A DNA stretch of 64,000 bases from Xanthostigma xanthostigma (Eukaryota > Arthropoda > Insecta > Raphidioptera > Raphidiidae): contig OY754465.1 of NCBI GenBank assembly GCA_963575645.1, positions 45,100,401-45,164,400 of the forward strand, read 5' to 3'. The notes below the pieces were generated by a model, which saw nothing but the letters and a program-made list of their open reading frames with translations, did not search any database and was not told where the DNA came from. The translations under genes were made by a program, and so were the position numbers. Below are positions 1 through 11,006 of the stretch, one piece after another (the stretch's first letter is position 1; every line of letters begins with the position of its first letter).

Positions 1-1143
1 GGAATAATCTCCATAGAAAAAATTGAAGTAGTCGGTGTGCGGCTGGCCTAATGATTAATTATATTATTGAAATTTAGACTTTTAAATTGAGCGCCATGGT
101 TTAACTCGTTTCAACGCATTTTTGCGCTATTTCATACCTGTACTGATTTTGTGACCATCGTCGACGAAACTGGCCTTGGAGTTTGTTTATTGAAAAAATC
201 GAACGCATTCGAAACGGGTGTTTGAGGTGACGGCAACGCTACCTGTTGTGGCGATGGTGGGTACTGTAAACAAAAATAATTAATCAATATATATTACATA
301 ACGTCTCTAAGCCAGAAGTATTGTGGACGCTGCAATGGAATTCAATTCATTGTCTGTAAAGTACATATTTTTAAGGGTTGTTTCTGAGTGCCCAAGTGAA
401 ACATTAATTACGTTCATACTTGTGAATGAAAGCGACATTATTAAACGGATTTCCCCCAAAAAAGTTTAATGTTCGGCTTCTGGTGGGTATGTAATTTGTT
501 TTTAACTACATGAATTCTCATTTGGTTGAAAACAAATTATATTCTTAAATCTGAATGCCGTATCATAAACAAAACATTATTGTGGCAATTTTTACATGTC
601 AACCGATTTGGGGTCTTATTTTTCTGTCCTCTGTGTAAATTAAGTAATGCAAATTCTACCATTTTCCCTAAATTAAAGGTGATCTTGGTTGTCCAATTGC
701 GAAAATGTTAAAACAGTCTAAAAGTAGCTTTTGGTTTCATCAAAATACAGCAGGTTTAAAAAAATTAATACATAACTTTTCAGTTTTAGCATTAGCAAAA
801 AATAAACAAAAATCACAATAATTTAACAAAAAAAAAAAAACTTCTTGCAAGCCATGCGTTTCGCGAAGCACATTGGTTGCCAACAAGAATCTTAAAATCT
901 TTTAAAAAAATCGACACTATCTAATTTTGCTCTTTGCATTTTCCCATGAAAATGCCACTTATTTTATAATTTAAATATATTTAGGCAATAAAAAATTGAA
1001 AGATTTAAAAATCAATAAGTTTTGTTGATTCAGTAAAACTTTTTATACAATTGGAAAGAGCTGTTAATTTTGAATTTTGACATGATTATGATTTGTTTTA
1101 TTTTGCCAAAGTAAAATTGTTAATATTCTAAATATAAATATAA

Positions 1144-1240
1144 AATGTTCTACTAACGCATCCAACTTTTGGGATGTTGGGCCGGGTCTGTAAGCTAACT
1201 TCGGGTTTATGCGGATGTTTTGGAGGCATTGCTGGATCCA
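1144..1240 (-). other. Possible extra exon or GC-rich repeat fragment
   Basis: This is a GC-balanced island in very AT-rich DNA. On the minus strand it is preceded by a pyrimidine-rich tract and TTCTAG (acceptor-like), and a weak donor-like GTTAGT follows about 96 bp later. In the phase left by the 2191 exon it stays open and would encode about 32 Pro/Lys-rich residues (IAPKMDPAMPPKHPHKP...). It does not look like the expected next TLK segment, so it may be a cassette exon or an old repeat. No homology was recognised. Confidence 0.2.
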
Positions 1241-2190
1241 TCTTCGGGGCGATCTAGAATCACAGATTTTTTTTTAAATACACAACAATTCTTTGTTATT
1301 TTCATAAGTCTACAGAAACAGCTCAACACCTTTAATATCGACAATGTAATTTACTGATATAAAATGAAATTTTATATGAAAAAGAAAGAAAAAATTGCAA
1401 ATCTGTTTAACGAGCAGAAAAATGCTTCTTCAAAATAATTGCTAATGGTAACTTAGAAATTTTTAGCATAGAGGCATGCAGGTTGAAACGAATGCAACTT
1501 TTAGCAAATTTTCATGACAAAGTTTCGGAATGGCATGCTGTAATCAGGTGCCATTTATTGTCAAAAAGCATATTTAGCCACGACGTGCATTATGATTAGG
1601 TAGCAGCTGGTTAGTTTGTCAAAATATAATTGGAACCGCTTTATAAATGTTAAGGTGATATAGATTTATAGTCGAAAAATAAGGGTTAATAAAAAAGAGA
1701 AAATTTACTGTTGCCCTGAAAGAATTGAGCTTTTATTAAATTTCCTTTTTATTTAGAAATAAATTGACTATAAAGGTGAATTTTTTTTCTATTGAAATTT
1801 CTTTGCTCATTACAGAAGGTAACAGCCAGAAAACATTGGAAAAAATTTCTTTTATTGTTATTTCAGTTAAATATGAAAAGAATGGCTGAGATAACTCACA
1901 AACTTGAAATTTTGTAAAAATATTGATATTATTCATATCAGTAGTGTTTCAAAATTCGCAACATAAAAATAAGATAAACATTTGTCGAAAAAAAAAAGTA
2001 TTTTACATCTTTGGCAAATCGAAGGATATTTCATTATTGAATAAAGTTATTTTTTACAAAACTTATTGTAAACTGATCATTTAAATATTAGAAATTAAAA
2101 CACTATTTATACATAAAACTTTGAGAATTATTTTAGCTACTTGATTGAATGACTTCACAATTAGAGAGCTAATAAATTTGTCATATTTAC

Positions 2191-2450
2191 CATTGGATAC
2201 GCCTGTTGGGGAGACGGGCTTTTGGCCCCGGGGATCCGGTTATTTGGCATACAAAAGTAATCGTTGATTTTTTTGCTATCTCCAGAAACCGTAACCGATG
2301 CCGGCGTGGCCGCCTGCGTCCGGGGCCCCTTTCCACCCACAACTGTAGCCCCGCCGCTATCATCTTTCCGCTTCCGTTTTCTATCCGACGGCGTCCTAGG
2401 AATTTTTTCTGGAGTGTTAGGGTCCACCTCTTTATCGCTGTGAGACGAAC
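2191..2450 (-). CDS. Tlk: Tousled-like kinase, exon with TPEK and KINDYF motifs
   Basis: A 260-bp exon on the minus strand. The acceptor is ..TTCATTACAG at 2460..2451 and the donor is CCAATG|GTAAAT at 2191/2190. Two bases complete a codon from the 27 kb exon, then 86 codons follow. Diagnostic blocks in order are SSHSDKE, DPNTPEK, a basic nuclear-localisation-like RKRKRK, GGKG and SKKINDYF. Vertebrate TLK1 and TLK2 carry the same order (SDKE, ETPEK, RKRK, QGKG, HKISDYFE). The exon is GC-richer than its surroundings. It continues in frame past the donor only to a nearby stop, so splicing is required. The kinase domain must lie further downstream on this strand, below base 1. Recognition is by motif order remembered from the family, not by a search. 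Confidence 0.88.
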
Positions 2451-3161
2451 CTGTAATGAAAGAAATTTAAAAATTAATACTGCTCATCAATCAATTATTT
2501 TTTAAGTCAATTAGAGACCTCAGAAAACAAACCTTATTATCAATTTATTATTGCTGTATCAAAAAACGAACTTTACTGATTGCTGATTTCATTTTCATTC
2601 AAACAAGTTGGCTGACTTTTTTGCTTCTATATTCGAATTTTTGGCTTCAGGATATCAATAAATTAGGACTTTTTCATTATATTAAATTGTGTAACACGAT
2701 GCGATTATTAATAAGTAAATAATTTTACATAAAAATGTATTAATGTCCAATTTAATTAAACATCAAATGGATATGTCATTCTAAATCATTACAATTAATT
2801 AGCAACCACACCAAACTTTAAAAACTTAAAAATATACTAAATTATCTGGTGTACCGATATTGATGGAAAAAATATTTTCATTATGTAATTTTTTTCTATC
2901 TCTCATTTTGTGTTAAATTCATATTGTCGTTCCAATAAAACATTTATAAGTCGAGAAGCCTATTTAAAAAAGAAAAAATTGTAAGCGTAAAAATGTTTCT
3001 TGTAATACTCAACGGTGAGTTCCGCTCTTTTTTTCAATTGCATTAAAATATTTGTATCAATCAGGGCTAATAGGTTATCAGCTCTGTTATTACGATACGA
3101 TTGAAATCAAAATTTTTTTTTTGTTTAATTGTGTAGACTTTCACAGTCGGCGTTGCTTCAA

Positions 3162-3249
3162 ATCTTTTTGGTTTCCGGGCTTGTAAACCGTGGTCCACTG
3201 GCATTTCTCCCAATGAACCACAGCCTGCAAGCCCGGAAACCAAGAAGAT
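3162..3249. repeat. Imperfect 38-bp inverted repeat
   Basis: Arms of about 38 bp sharing the core TTGGTTTCCGGGCTTG are separated by about 12 bp. Both strands give short open frames with similar peptides (IFLVSGL, LQARKP), which is a consequence of the palindrome and not evidence of two genes. It probably marks a small fold-back element. Confidence 0.6.
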
Positions 3250-3513
3250 ATGGAAAAGAATCTTTGATTTCATTACGACTTTTTCTTAAATTAATTTTCA
3301 AAATTAATTATCTGTTGGCGACAGTATTTGCTACATAAAATATAAAAAAATCTACAAAAATACAAAATTCGAAAATATCTTTAATATTCGATATTTGCAT
3401 ATTGTACTGAAAGATAAAGGATATTTCATAGAATACTGACCGATCATTTTGAACTGACCAGAAGCAAGATATTATTTTAACAAAAGAAAATCTCGTTGTC
3501 TTTATAACATTAA

Positions 3514-4167
3514 GGGACGGCGCGCACCGGTGACTTTTGTCAGCATGACAAAAAAGTTTTTGTCGCTGTCACGTCACGCCTCCAAAGCGAGGTGCGCTCA
3601 CGAAAGGTGACAGTGACAATTTTTTTTTTAAAAAGCTTCATTTGTCGAAATGGATTTCGAAGAGACGGTCGTCATCTGTGAGCTTATAAGGAAACTCAAA
3701 AGAGAAAAAAAGCGAAAAGAATACTGGGTACACCCCCTTTGGAGTGACAGGTTAATAAATGGAAAGTTCTACACCATGTTTCATAAACTTCGGGAACATT
3801 CAAAGAAATTTTTTGGGTATTTTCGAATGAGTGTTAGAAGTTTTGATGAATTACTTCGCAATTTAGGACCTGCGTTGACATACGAAAATACAAACATGAG
3901 ATTGTCTGTTCCGGCTAAAGACGACGGTCCGAATGCAAATGGCAAAGAACTACGTGTTGAGTGACAATTTTGTTGCCCGTGCGCGCGCTGCTATAAAAAC
4001 CTAGCGGCGTGGTGACAGTTTCGTCACGGGCTTGTCCGCTGGTCGGCGGACAAAAATGTCACCCAATTGTCACGTCGTAACGTGCGCGCACCTCCATACA
4101 TACTCATAGACTTGATGTGAGTGACGAAACAGTCACGGTGACAAAAGTCACCGGTGCGCGCCGTCCC
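3514..4167 (+). mobile_element. Non-autonomous PIF/Harbinger-type element
   Basis: This 654-bp unit is bounded by terminal inverted repeats of about 28 bp beginning GGGACGGCGCGCACCGGTGA. TTAA lies on each side, compatible with a TWA target duplication of PIF/Harbinger elements. The interior near both ends is GC-rich with repeated GTGACA and TGTCAC words. It keeps the start of a transposase (3650..3964) but nothing of the catalytic domain, so it is a deletion derivative that would need transposase in trans. Confidence 0.8.
3650..3964 (+). pseudogene. N-terminal fragment of PIF/Harbinger (HARBI1-like) transposase
   Basis: The 104-codon open frame begins MDFEETVVICELIRKLKREK. Residues 26-34 read WVHPLWSDR, followed by MFHKLREH (about 43-50) and KKFFGYFRMS..SFDELL (about 52-69). 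This is the typical opening of HARBI1-like DDE nucleases, whose full length is roughly 350-450 residues. Homology stops around residue 88 (NMRLSVPA). The last 16 residues look like a deletion junction read through to a stop. The three catalytic DDE blocks are absent, so the product cannot be a working nuclease. The ATG lies about 135 bp inside the left inverted repeat. It could still be translated as a short peptide if transcribed. Confidence 0.75.
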
Positions 4168-4184
4168 TTAAAGTCACAAACTTG

Positions 4185-4345
4185 CAACCTGCACGATGTC
4201 GCACACTAGACCAGTATAAACCTGCATAAACCAGCAAATTTTAATGTAAATTTCGTAATGTCCCGTAAGCATTTGACAGTTTTGAAGTGGTTTTATCAAT
4301 GCAAATTAATTAATGAAAACGACACATCACTAGCACACCGAAAAC
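4185..4345 (+). repeat. Dispersed MITE fragment (family D), copy 1
   Basis: About 150 bp is homologous, in opposite orientation, to 13590..13760. The shared blocks include ATGCAAATTAATTAATGAAA and ACATCACTAGCACAC. It lies immediately right of the Harbinger derivative, so that element landed next to or inside an older repeat. Confidence 0.6.
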
Positions 4346-6557
4346 GCGCATAATATTTGAAAATATTTAAAATTTCAAACGCGGGTAATATTTTTTTTTG
4401 TTGTTAACGCGAAAGCATTTTTCTCACCATGCCAACCATTATTGCGCAAACAGGTTTTCACTGAGATAATTACGATTTTACATATTTTTAATAACAATTT
4501 AAATGATAATGTCATAAAAACCGTTTTCATACTTGCATTTTAAAAGCTCCAAGCAACACGAAAAGAAAATCAACTATTTGCCAAAGCTATACGGGAATTT
4601 TATTGAATCATAAAATGAATTTATTGTTAAATAAATCCTTCGTACGACTGATCCAGTCACTCAAGTAGTATAGCAGACATGGCACTGAAATATACACAAG
4701 CTTCAGTATTCGCAATACCGATTTTCTTTCAACTTGGATAAAAAAGGCAACATGGTTTCAACAACAGCAATCTGTACACAATTAATTTCTATACGATTTC
4801 AGTCAATAAAAAATCATAAAAATTATTGTAACAGGATAAATACACTTCTTTCCTCTTTAAGCAGTGTTAACATTCTATTCTGTGTATGATTCATAAATCA
4901 ATGTTTCCAGCCTTGTATTTAGCTGGTTGATTACAAAGACAACGCCTTCTTTGCTGTCTCTGCTGTTCTTTTGGATTTATATGGCATTACTACTGGATTG
5001 GCAAAATCGCAATTCTTTTTACTTTACTGAGATGAGTCATTTTACTATCGCTATACAAGAAAGCAGCTATTTAATAGGAGGTTGTGCTAAAATATGAAAA
5101 ATACAAAGTAATTTCCTTAAGATCGCAGTTATTATTTGCTAAGCTTTTGACGATACTAAAAGCTTAGCAAAGAAAATTATATTGTCATCCTTAGGACATA
5201 TAGAAAGGATGAAAATATAATTATCGAAACGTTGGCCACAAGCGACACTCTGGTAAAGCTTATTTTCAATTGTTCCTTAACCAAACTAAATCTCTTTCAA
5301 TACATATTTTTGGAACAAAACTACTATTAATAAATGAAATATTTAGCATCCCTTAAGAGACGAATTTTCGAAAGTTCTTTCTTAGTGCACGATTACGTTA
5401 TATAAGGATCTCCTGTGCAAAGTTTCATGCTTTTAGGATCCATCTGTGCGTTGTCTTTCAGTCAATCAGTGTTATTATTAAGTAGAAGATTTTTAGAAAA
5501 AATTGAAACGCGACATAAAAACTTTCCACTGACCTACACCCAGAGGTAACGATATAGTCGTATACATATTATAGATAAATGTCAAGGGGTGATATTCAAT
5601 AACAATACGAAGTATGGAGACAAGGAGTTAGCGTTGCTGACAAAAATATAACTGGGTGAAAAATCAATAGTGTAAACATTCCCGTCCCCCCATTAATACG
5701 AACGTATATTATAATATGGGGTATGCGCCAAGTTGTTTGTCATATATAAAGGTTCGTCCACAAAACATCACAATCGAATTACTGAAAAAACAAAACAAAA
5801 AAACGCACAAGTTCACAGATGAAGTGAAACTTCTTTGGAGTTATGAACTCGTTTCAAATGATGCGTTATCCATGTTGAGGAGTTACCCAACGCTTTCTTA
5901 AATTTCGCCGCCGGTGAATCATTCCCCCTTTAACACTACAGAAAATTTTAAATAGAAACGTAGCTAAAGTAGTTTCACAAAAAAAACAGGTTTCACGTAT
6001 TTCGTTGCATACAGGTATGTCTGTTATGATTTTATTGTTCCACAAAATTATTGTAGGAAGATATGATGTTTCATTTCCGGTTTGGGCGGCAGTGCATTAA
6101 TCATTTGTATTTTATAAACATGAAACGGCCTAAAAATAGTGGATCTTTTATCGTCAAGACAAGCCACAGTTTCAAATAATATTTTTGACATTGCGCATTT
6201 AAATTTTTTTTTTTGCACGACCCCTATTATACAAACGCTGCTTTTCATGCATGTATAACGATAGTGAAGTGGCTCATTTCGCACTAGTGCATTAATTTAG
6301 ACAAACGATATGCGATTTTACCAATCCGACAGTAGTTATTATTTAAATCCATATGAGCAACAGACACGTTGTCTTCGAAAACAATCCAAGCAGATCGACT
6401 ATTTTATAGGAAGTACGCTGCGAACAATGTAGTGAGTAACTTGTTTATAATGTTTTTATGACTCGTGTGACTGTCAAAACTCGCTAATCGCTCGTATTAA
6501 CATTATGTCACATTTCGTACATAAAATCATGCTTTCTTTTTTGCCAGTCTGGAAATA

Positions 6558-7183
6558 CAGTCAAACCTGAGAGAGTAAGAATTGGTTACGCGAGAAAACT
6601 CTATAAGTGAGAGTAATTGCCAGGCACCGTCTTTGTAACCCTCTAAAACCTCTGTAAGTGGGAAACAGGAACCTCTATATAAGAGAAAGACGTTTTTCAC
6701 TCATGGACCTCTATAACTGAGACTACTACTTGCCTGTACCTCTATAAGCGATAGTCGAACGTATTAATAGTTCCACGAAATTTAAGAATGAGTCGTAAAT
6801 AGCTGAACTAACATTGTTTCTTAAAATAAATAATCATCGTGCATTCTATATTAAATATTAAATAACTAATACTAATAATTTTTATATTTTTTTAGATTTT
6901 TCTGAAGAAGATCCAAATCCGGATCGAAACGTCATCTTATGTTATTTTTTTATTTTTTGTCAATATATTGGTCTGAGAAAAATTGGTCGAGAATTTTATT
7001 TATTTGAAGAGTTCTATTCAGACGTTAATCAAAGATTTTAACATTGTTTTTGTATATGGTTTCTATGGACCTATAGATCGCTCCTGTACCTCGAAGCTAG
7101 AAAAAACTCGGGTAAGTGAAAAACATCCAAAAGCCAGAAAGAGATCGCGGTCCCTTGAACTCTTGCTTAACCAGATTCGACTG
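6558..7183. mobile_element. Tigger/pogo-like MITE with TA duplication
   Basis: A 626-bp unit starts TA|CAGTCAAACCTG and ends CAGATTCGACTG|TA, giving imperfect inverted ends with a TA target duplication as in Tc1/mariner-pogo elements. Internal phrases of the type ACCTCTATAAGTGAGA recur on both halves, typical of Tigger-derived MITEs. There is no transposase; the short open frame at 6983..7186 is not recognised. Confidence 0.65.
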
Positions 7184-7739
7184 TAATGATCAGTGATCAG
7201 TGGATCAATCAGAAACGTTCAATTTAAAATACATAATATTTACAATACCCTGAAAATCAATCCTTCGATTGAAAGTTACAACTCGATAAACGTCAGACCA
7301 TGGAGACTAATTTTGTGCTTCAATCAATTATTGTAACCACTGCTGCTCTACTCCGAGTCCGAACAAACGATTCGTGAAACAATCTAGCGTGTCTCCAGCC
7401 AACAGTTTCATGGCTGTTCGGCGTGCACGAGTCTGCGGGGTTAAATTTAGATTTACACCGGACTCGCACATTTATTGTACAGAATGTTCATTTTTTTTAC
7501 GATACACAGGCCGCTCCACAACTGTATTAAGGCGTCGGAGCAACGTCAAATCTTTTATTGTCACTTTACAACGACAAAAAGAGCGTTCAATGGGTTCGTA
7601 ACACATTTTTTAAATAAAACTTCTTTACGCACGCTTGACTTGGGGAGTGAGCTGGCGAAATCCTGACGAGAGATTCACGGAAGTGTGATCGGGCGAGGCG
7701 AACGGAAGTTGAGAGGGAGATATAAGTTAGTAAGGATAG

Positions 7740-7860
7740 AAAGAGGATGACAAATACCTCACTGGCTAGTGGCGCCATCAGGTGGCCGAAAATATAAGCA
7801 GTACTAACAATAGAATGACACATACTTTACTTGCCAGTGGCACTATCGGGTGACAGAAAA
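7740..7860 (+). repeat. Diverged tandem duplication of about 70 bp
   Basis: Two adjacent copies share the pattern ATGACA.ATAC....ACT.GC.AGTGGC followed by ATC.GGTG.C and GAAAA. The unit is part of a GC-richer stretch from 7600. No coding function is visible. Confidence 0.45.
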
Positions 7861-8189
7861 AAGTTTTGTAAACCTACTTTAAATAATATATCATAAAGAT
7901 TTACGCTTAAAACCCAACGAGAGCTAAGTAATTGCAATGTATTACTTTTGTTTTCATTATCTTTATGTTTATATTTCTTTCTGCTTACATTAGATGATTA
8001 GACTGTTCATTTCGTTCTTGAACAATTTTATAAAATAATATTTTGTTCAATATATAATATTCTACGTTTAAAGTGAATAAAATTGTAAAATCATTTTAAA
8101 GTTCATATTTTGTGAATTTTCGGGTGAATAACAAATTATGGCAGGAAGAAGTTTTACTTCAGTCGTGTGGTCTAAAGCACACTCGTTTT

Positions 8190-8490
8190 TTTATGTGAAA
8201 CTACTAATAGCTTGGTTGGGTGAGAGTAAGACAGTGCAATTGCCGCGACATTTTTATGGGACGACGTTGCGTTTTTAGTACGCTTGCTGTATGTTGAAGG
8301 CATCATCTGGATAACAGGGTGAAATTTAGTTTCGCTTTGTGTATGCGTTGGATAATAACTCGGCTTTTATTAAAGACGACAACTAGATGACAGGGCAAAA
8401 TTTAGTCAACTAAAATTTCGTTATTTGACAGGGCAAAATTAAGTTACTAGAATATCGCTTAAAATGTTTCACATCTGACGACTCACATTT
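8190..8490 (+). mobile_element. Family A MITE, copy 1
   Basis: Diverged copy of a roughly 330-bp family. Members start near TGTGAAACATCTAA, contain repeated phrases such as GACAGGGCGAAATTTAGTTA and TAGAATTTCGCTTAAA, and end near ATGTTTCACATCTG, so the ends are short inverted repeats (TGTGAAAC). No protein is encoded. Other copies are at 9789, 24943, 32771, 33876, 40476 and 58273. Confidence 0.6.
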
Positions 8491-8989
8491 TTTCGGACTA
8501 ACCTATGGCCGCCACGAAATGAGGATAAGGAAGAAGTTGAAAATACACGCGTCGATTAGCTTTGGCCGGTTGACAATACATGAATAATTTACTGTATTCA
8601 CAAAAAGTTTGTCTTCGCCTTAACTCGAACATGGAACGAACTATGTAACATTCCCGAATGGGAAAACTGTAAATGTCTGTATTGTGTATGTGTGTGTGTA
8701 CTTCCTTGTCTTTTTATAAGAAATCAATAACGTGACACGGAAAGTTCTCTGTGGTCCCATCGTGAGCCCTACGTAAGCTGTACGGGCCGACGTATACAAT
8801 ATATCCCACCGCCGCGGTTTGCTCAGCGTCTGAACTTACAGTCACCAGGCGTAATGTGCAAACGTTTTGTCGACACGCATGTCATATAAGGAAAATGTGC
8901 TATGGACACGTTCATAGTTATAACGGTTGTAAAAATCACTTGTGCTCAGGCGAGCTGTTTCAACCACTCGGATCTTCCGGAACTCCTCG

Positions 8990-9665
8990 ACGGAAATAAT
9001 TTCGAGGCTATATTTTCATTTGCTCCCATCTGTGAATAGCCGTGGTCATATGCCACCTAACCTTACATAACATTACATTTTAACAGTATAGTAAGCGATC
9101 TTCTCATCTGAGGATAGCCGTGGTTGTATGCCATCTCTAGATGTATAGCGGATGTACCTTGCTCCAGAGCTCATGATCGCTTACTACTGTTAAAATGTAA
9201 TGCTATGTAAGGGTAGCATATGACCACGGCTATCCACAGATGGGAATATTCTCTTGTTTCATACTTTTCAGTAGTCGGGTTTTAGTTTTTCAACTTATTT
9301 TTTATTTGATTAATAAAAAGTAAAAACTCCTCGACGGAAATAATTTCGAGGCTATTTTCGTTTGCTTGATGGCTTTTTTGAACATGTCGAACTGGAATTA
9401 CCATTTCACGCTCAGTTTTCTTAATCAAATAAAAAATAAGTTCAAAAAATAAAAGTATGAAACAAGAAAATATTCCCACCTGTGGATATCCGTGGTCATA
9501 TGCCACCTACCCTTACATAACATTACATTTTAACAGTAGTAAGCGATCATAAGCCTTAGGGCAAAGTACATCCGCTATACATCTAGAGATGGCATACGAC
9601 CACGGCTATCCTCAGTTGAGAATATCTTCTTGTTTCATACTTTTCAGTAGTCGGGTTTTAGTTTT
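8990..9665. mobile_element. Nested fold-back repeats (family B), two copies
   Basis: Two complex palindromic units share blocks GGATAGCCGTGG, CATATGCCACC, ACATTACATTTTAACAGTA and a terminal TTTCATACTTTTCAGTAG. They are separated by another inverted repeat whose arms, TTATTTTTTATTTGATTAA and its complement, lie at about 9296..9315 and 9421..9440. The whole stretch can fold into a very large hairpin. A cleaner single copy is at 19501..19734. Confidence 0.65.
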
Positions 9666-9788
9666 TTATTTAAATTGTTTGTTTTTTATTTGAATTCATA
9701 ACCCTTCCTATTGGATATCGCATTTTTTTACGACCGCCAACTCCCAAGGTGATCAATTCATATTTTAGATTTATTGTATATTTTTACT

Positions 9789-10008
9789 GTGAAGCATCTA
9801 TTGGCGCGCCTTGGCAGTAAAATCATGCCAAGCGGCATGACGGCATAACGCACTCTTATGTCGCCATGCCCTCTCTACGCCGCCGTTCACGACTCCTTTG
9901 TGTGTGCGCTTTTTAATATGACAGGGCAAAGTTTAGTTACAGGGTGAAATTTAGTTACTGGAATTTCGCTTAAATGTATGTTTCACATCTGCCAGGCGTC
10001 CCACGAAG
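9789..10008 (+). mobile_element. Family A MITE, copy 2 (internally deleted)
   Basis: Begins GTGAAGCATCTATTGGCGCG and ends with the family phrases AGTTACTGGAATTTCGCTTA and TGTTTCACATCTGCCAGG. The middle is shortened and diverged relative to 40476..40806. Confidence 0.55.
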
Positions 10009-10465
10009 GCTATTTTTAAACGCTTTATATTAGTTTGGGTTGTAAGTATGTATGTATGTAACGGAATCTTTGAGCATAATTTTCACCAATTTCCCGAAGT
10101 CTGATTAATTTGAAACTTTGCATACGTATCAAGGACCGATGACAATGCAATAATTTGATAACAGTTTCCCATTATCCTTATTAGGACCCCCAGGATTAAT
10201 AAATTCTTTTATAGATCCTCAAACTAAAAAGTGAAAAATAAAATATAGTTTAAAAAAAACTAAAAAACACGCTTTATATCGGACTAAAAAGTAAAAAATA
10301 ATTGTTTTAAAATAAGCTTAAAAAGCGTGGGGCGCTTTGTTCCACATTTTCGTACATCGAGCGCCCAACGCTTTTTAAGCTTATTTTAAAACAATTATTT
10401 TTTACTTTTTAGTCCGATATAAAGCGTGTTTTTTAGTTTTTTTTAAACTATATTTTTTTTACAAT
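10009..10465. mobile_element. Fold-back element (family C), single-unit copy
   Basis: Starts near TTTTTAAACGCTTTATATTA. A unique block of about 190 bp (ending AGGATTAATAAATTC) is followed by a near-perfect inverted repeat with arms of about 95 bp (roughly 10233..10330 and 10355..10452). The arms contain ACACGCTTTATATCGGAC and AATAAGCTTAAAAAGCGT around a loop of about 25 bp. No coding capacity. The second copy, 47939..48975, is nearly identical over the shared parts, implying recent movement. Confidence 0.7.
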
Positions 10466-10571
10466 TAAATGAAAATCTAAATATATTCGTTCCTCTGTCC
10501 GTTAATTAAACAATAATACTCAATTCAAAGGTATTCATGGACCATTAGCGTGTAATTATTTAATTATTTAA

Positions 10572-10722
10572 CTCTTTCAAGTACGGTGGATTACAGATTG
10601 AACCACCGTTTTCTAGTCTGTAATGGTACAGTGGTGTTAAATATAACCCACCACTTATTGATTCGGTTACTGACTAGGTACACCGGTTTAAATCATGTAC
10701 CACTAGTGATAGCCATTGATTG
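10572..10722 (+). repeat. piggyBac left end with subterminal palindromes
   Basis: Inside the left terminal repeat is a run of short inverted repeats: ACGGTGG..CCACCGT, TTACAGA..TCTGTAA, GTGGTG..CACCAC and GGTACA..TGTACC. Such motifs are the kind of sites piggyBac transposases bind next to their termini. The binding role is inference. Confidence 0.6.
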
Positions 10723-10908
10723 GAGTATAAAGATTTGCCTGGCACCATTTATTTTGATAGTGGCAGTTGGTATTTGAGTTGAACGCAATTTTTCATATAC
10801 TTCTACCACGTGCGTATTATACAGGTTTTATAAAAGGAAGAATAGTTGTTTTTTTTAAATTATTGATTTAAAAATTGAGTGAAATATACTGAACTGGGCC
10901 AGTTGAAG

Positions 10909-10972
10909 GTAAGTAATTATTTTTTTTTTATGTCTACATACTTTTCAGGTGTCTTTTTTGCATTTTTTTTAG
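10909..10972 (+). other. Possible 5'UTR intron of the piggyBac transposase
   Basis: GAAG|GTAAGT at 10909 is a strong donor. AG dinucleotides after pyrimidine-rich tracts at 10948 (TTTTCAG) and 10972 (TTTTTTTTAG) are usable acceptors. The intron would be 40 or 64 bp and lie entirely before the ATG at 11007. It is short, so this is tentative. Confidence 0.35.
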
Positions 10973-11006
10973 TGTTCATAAACTGTCCCACCATACCGTT
11001 GGTAAA

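Noticed and set aside
2206..2505. 99-codon plus-strand open frame
   Set aside because: It is the antisense shadow of the TLK exon at 2191..2450.
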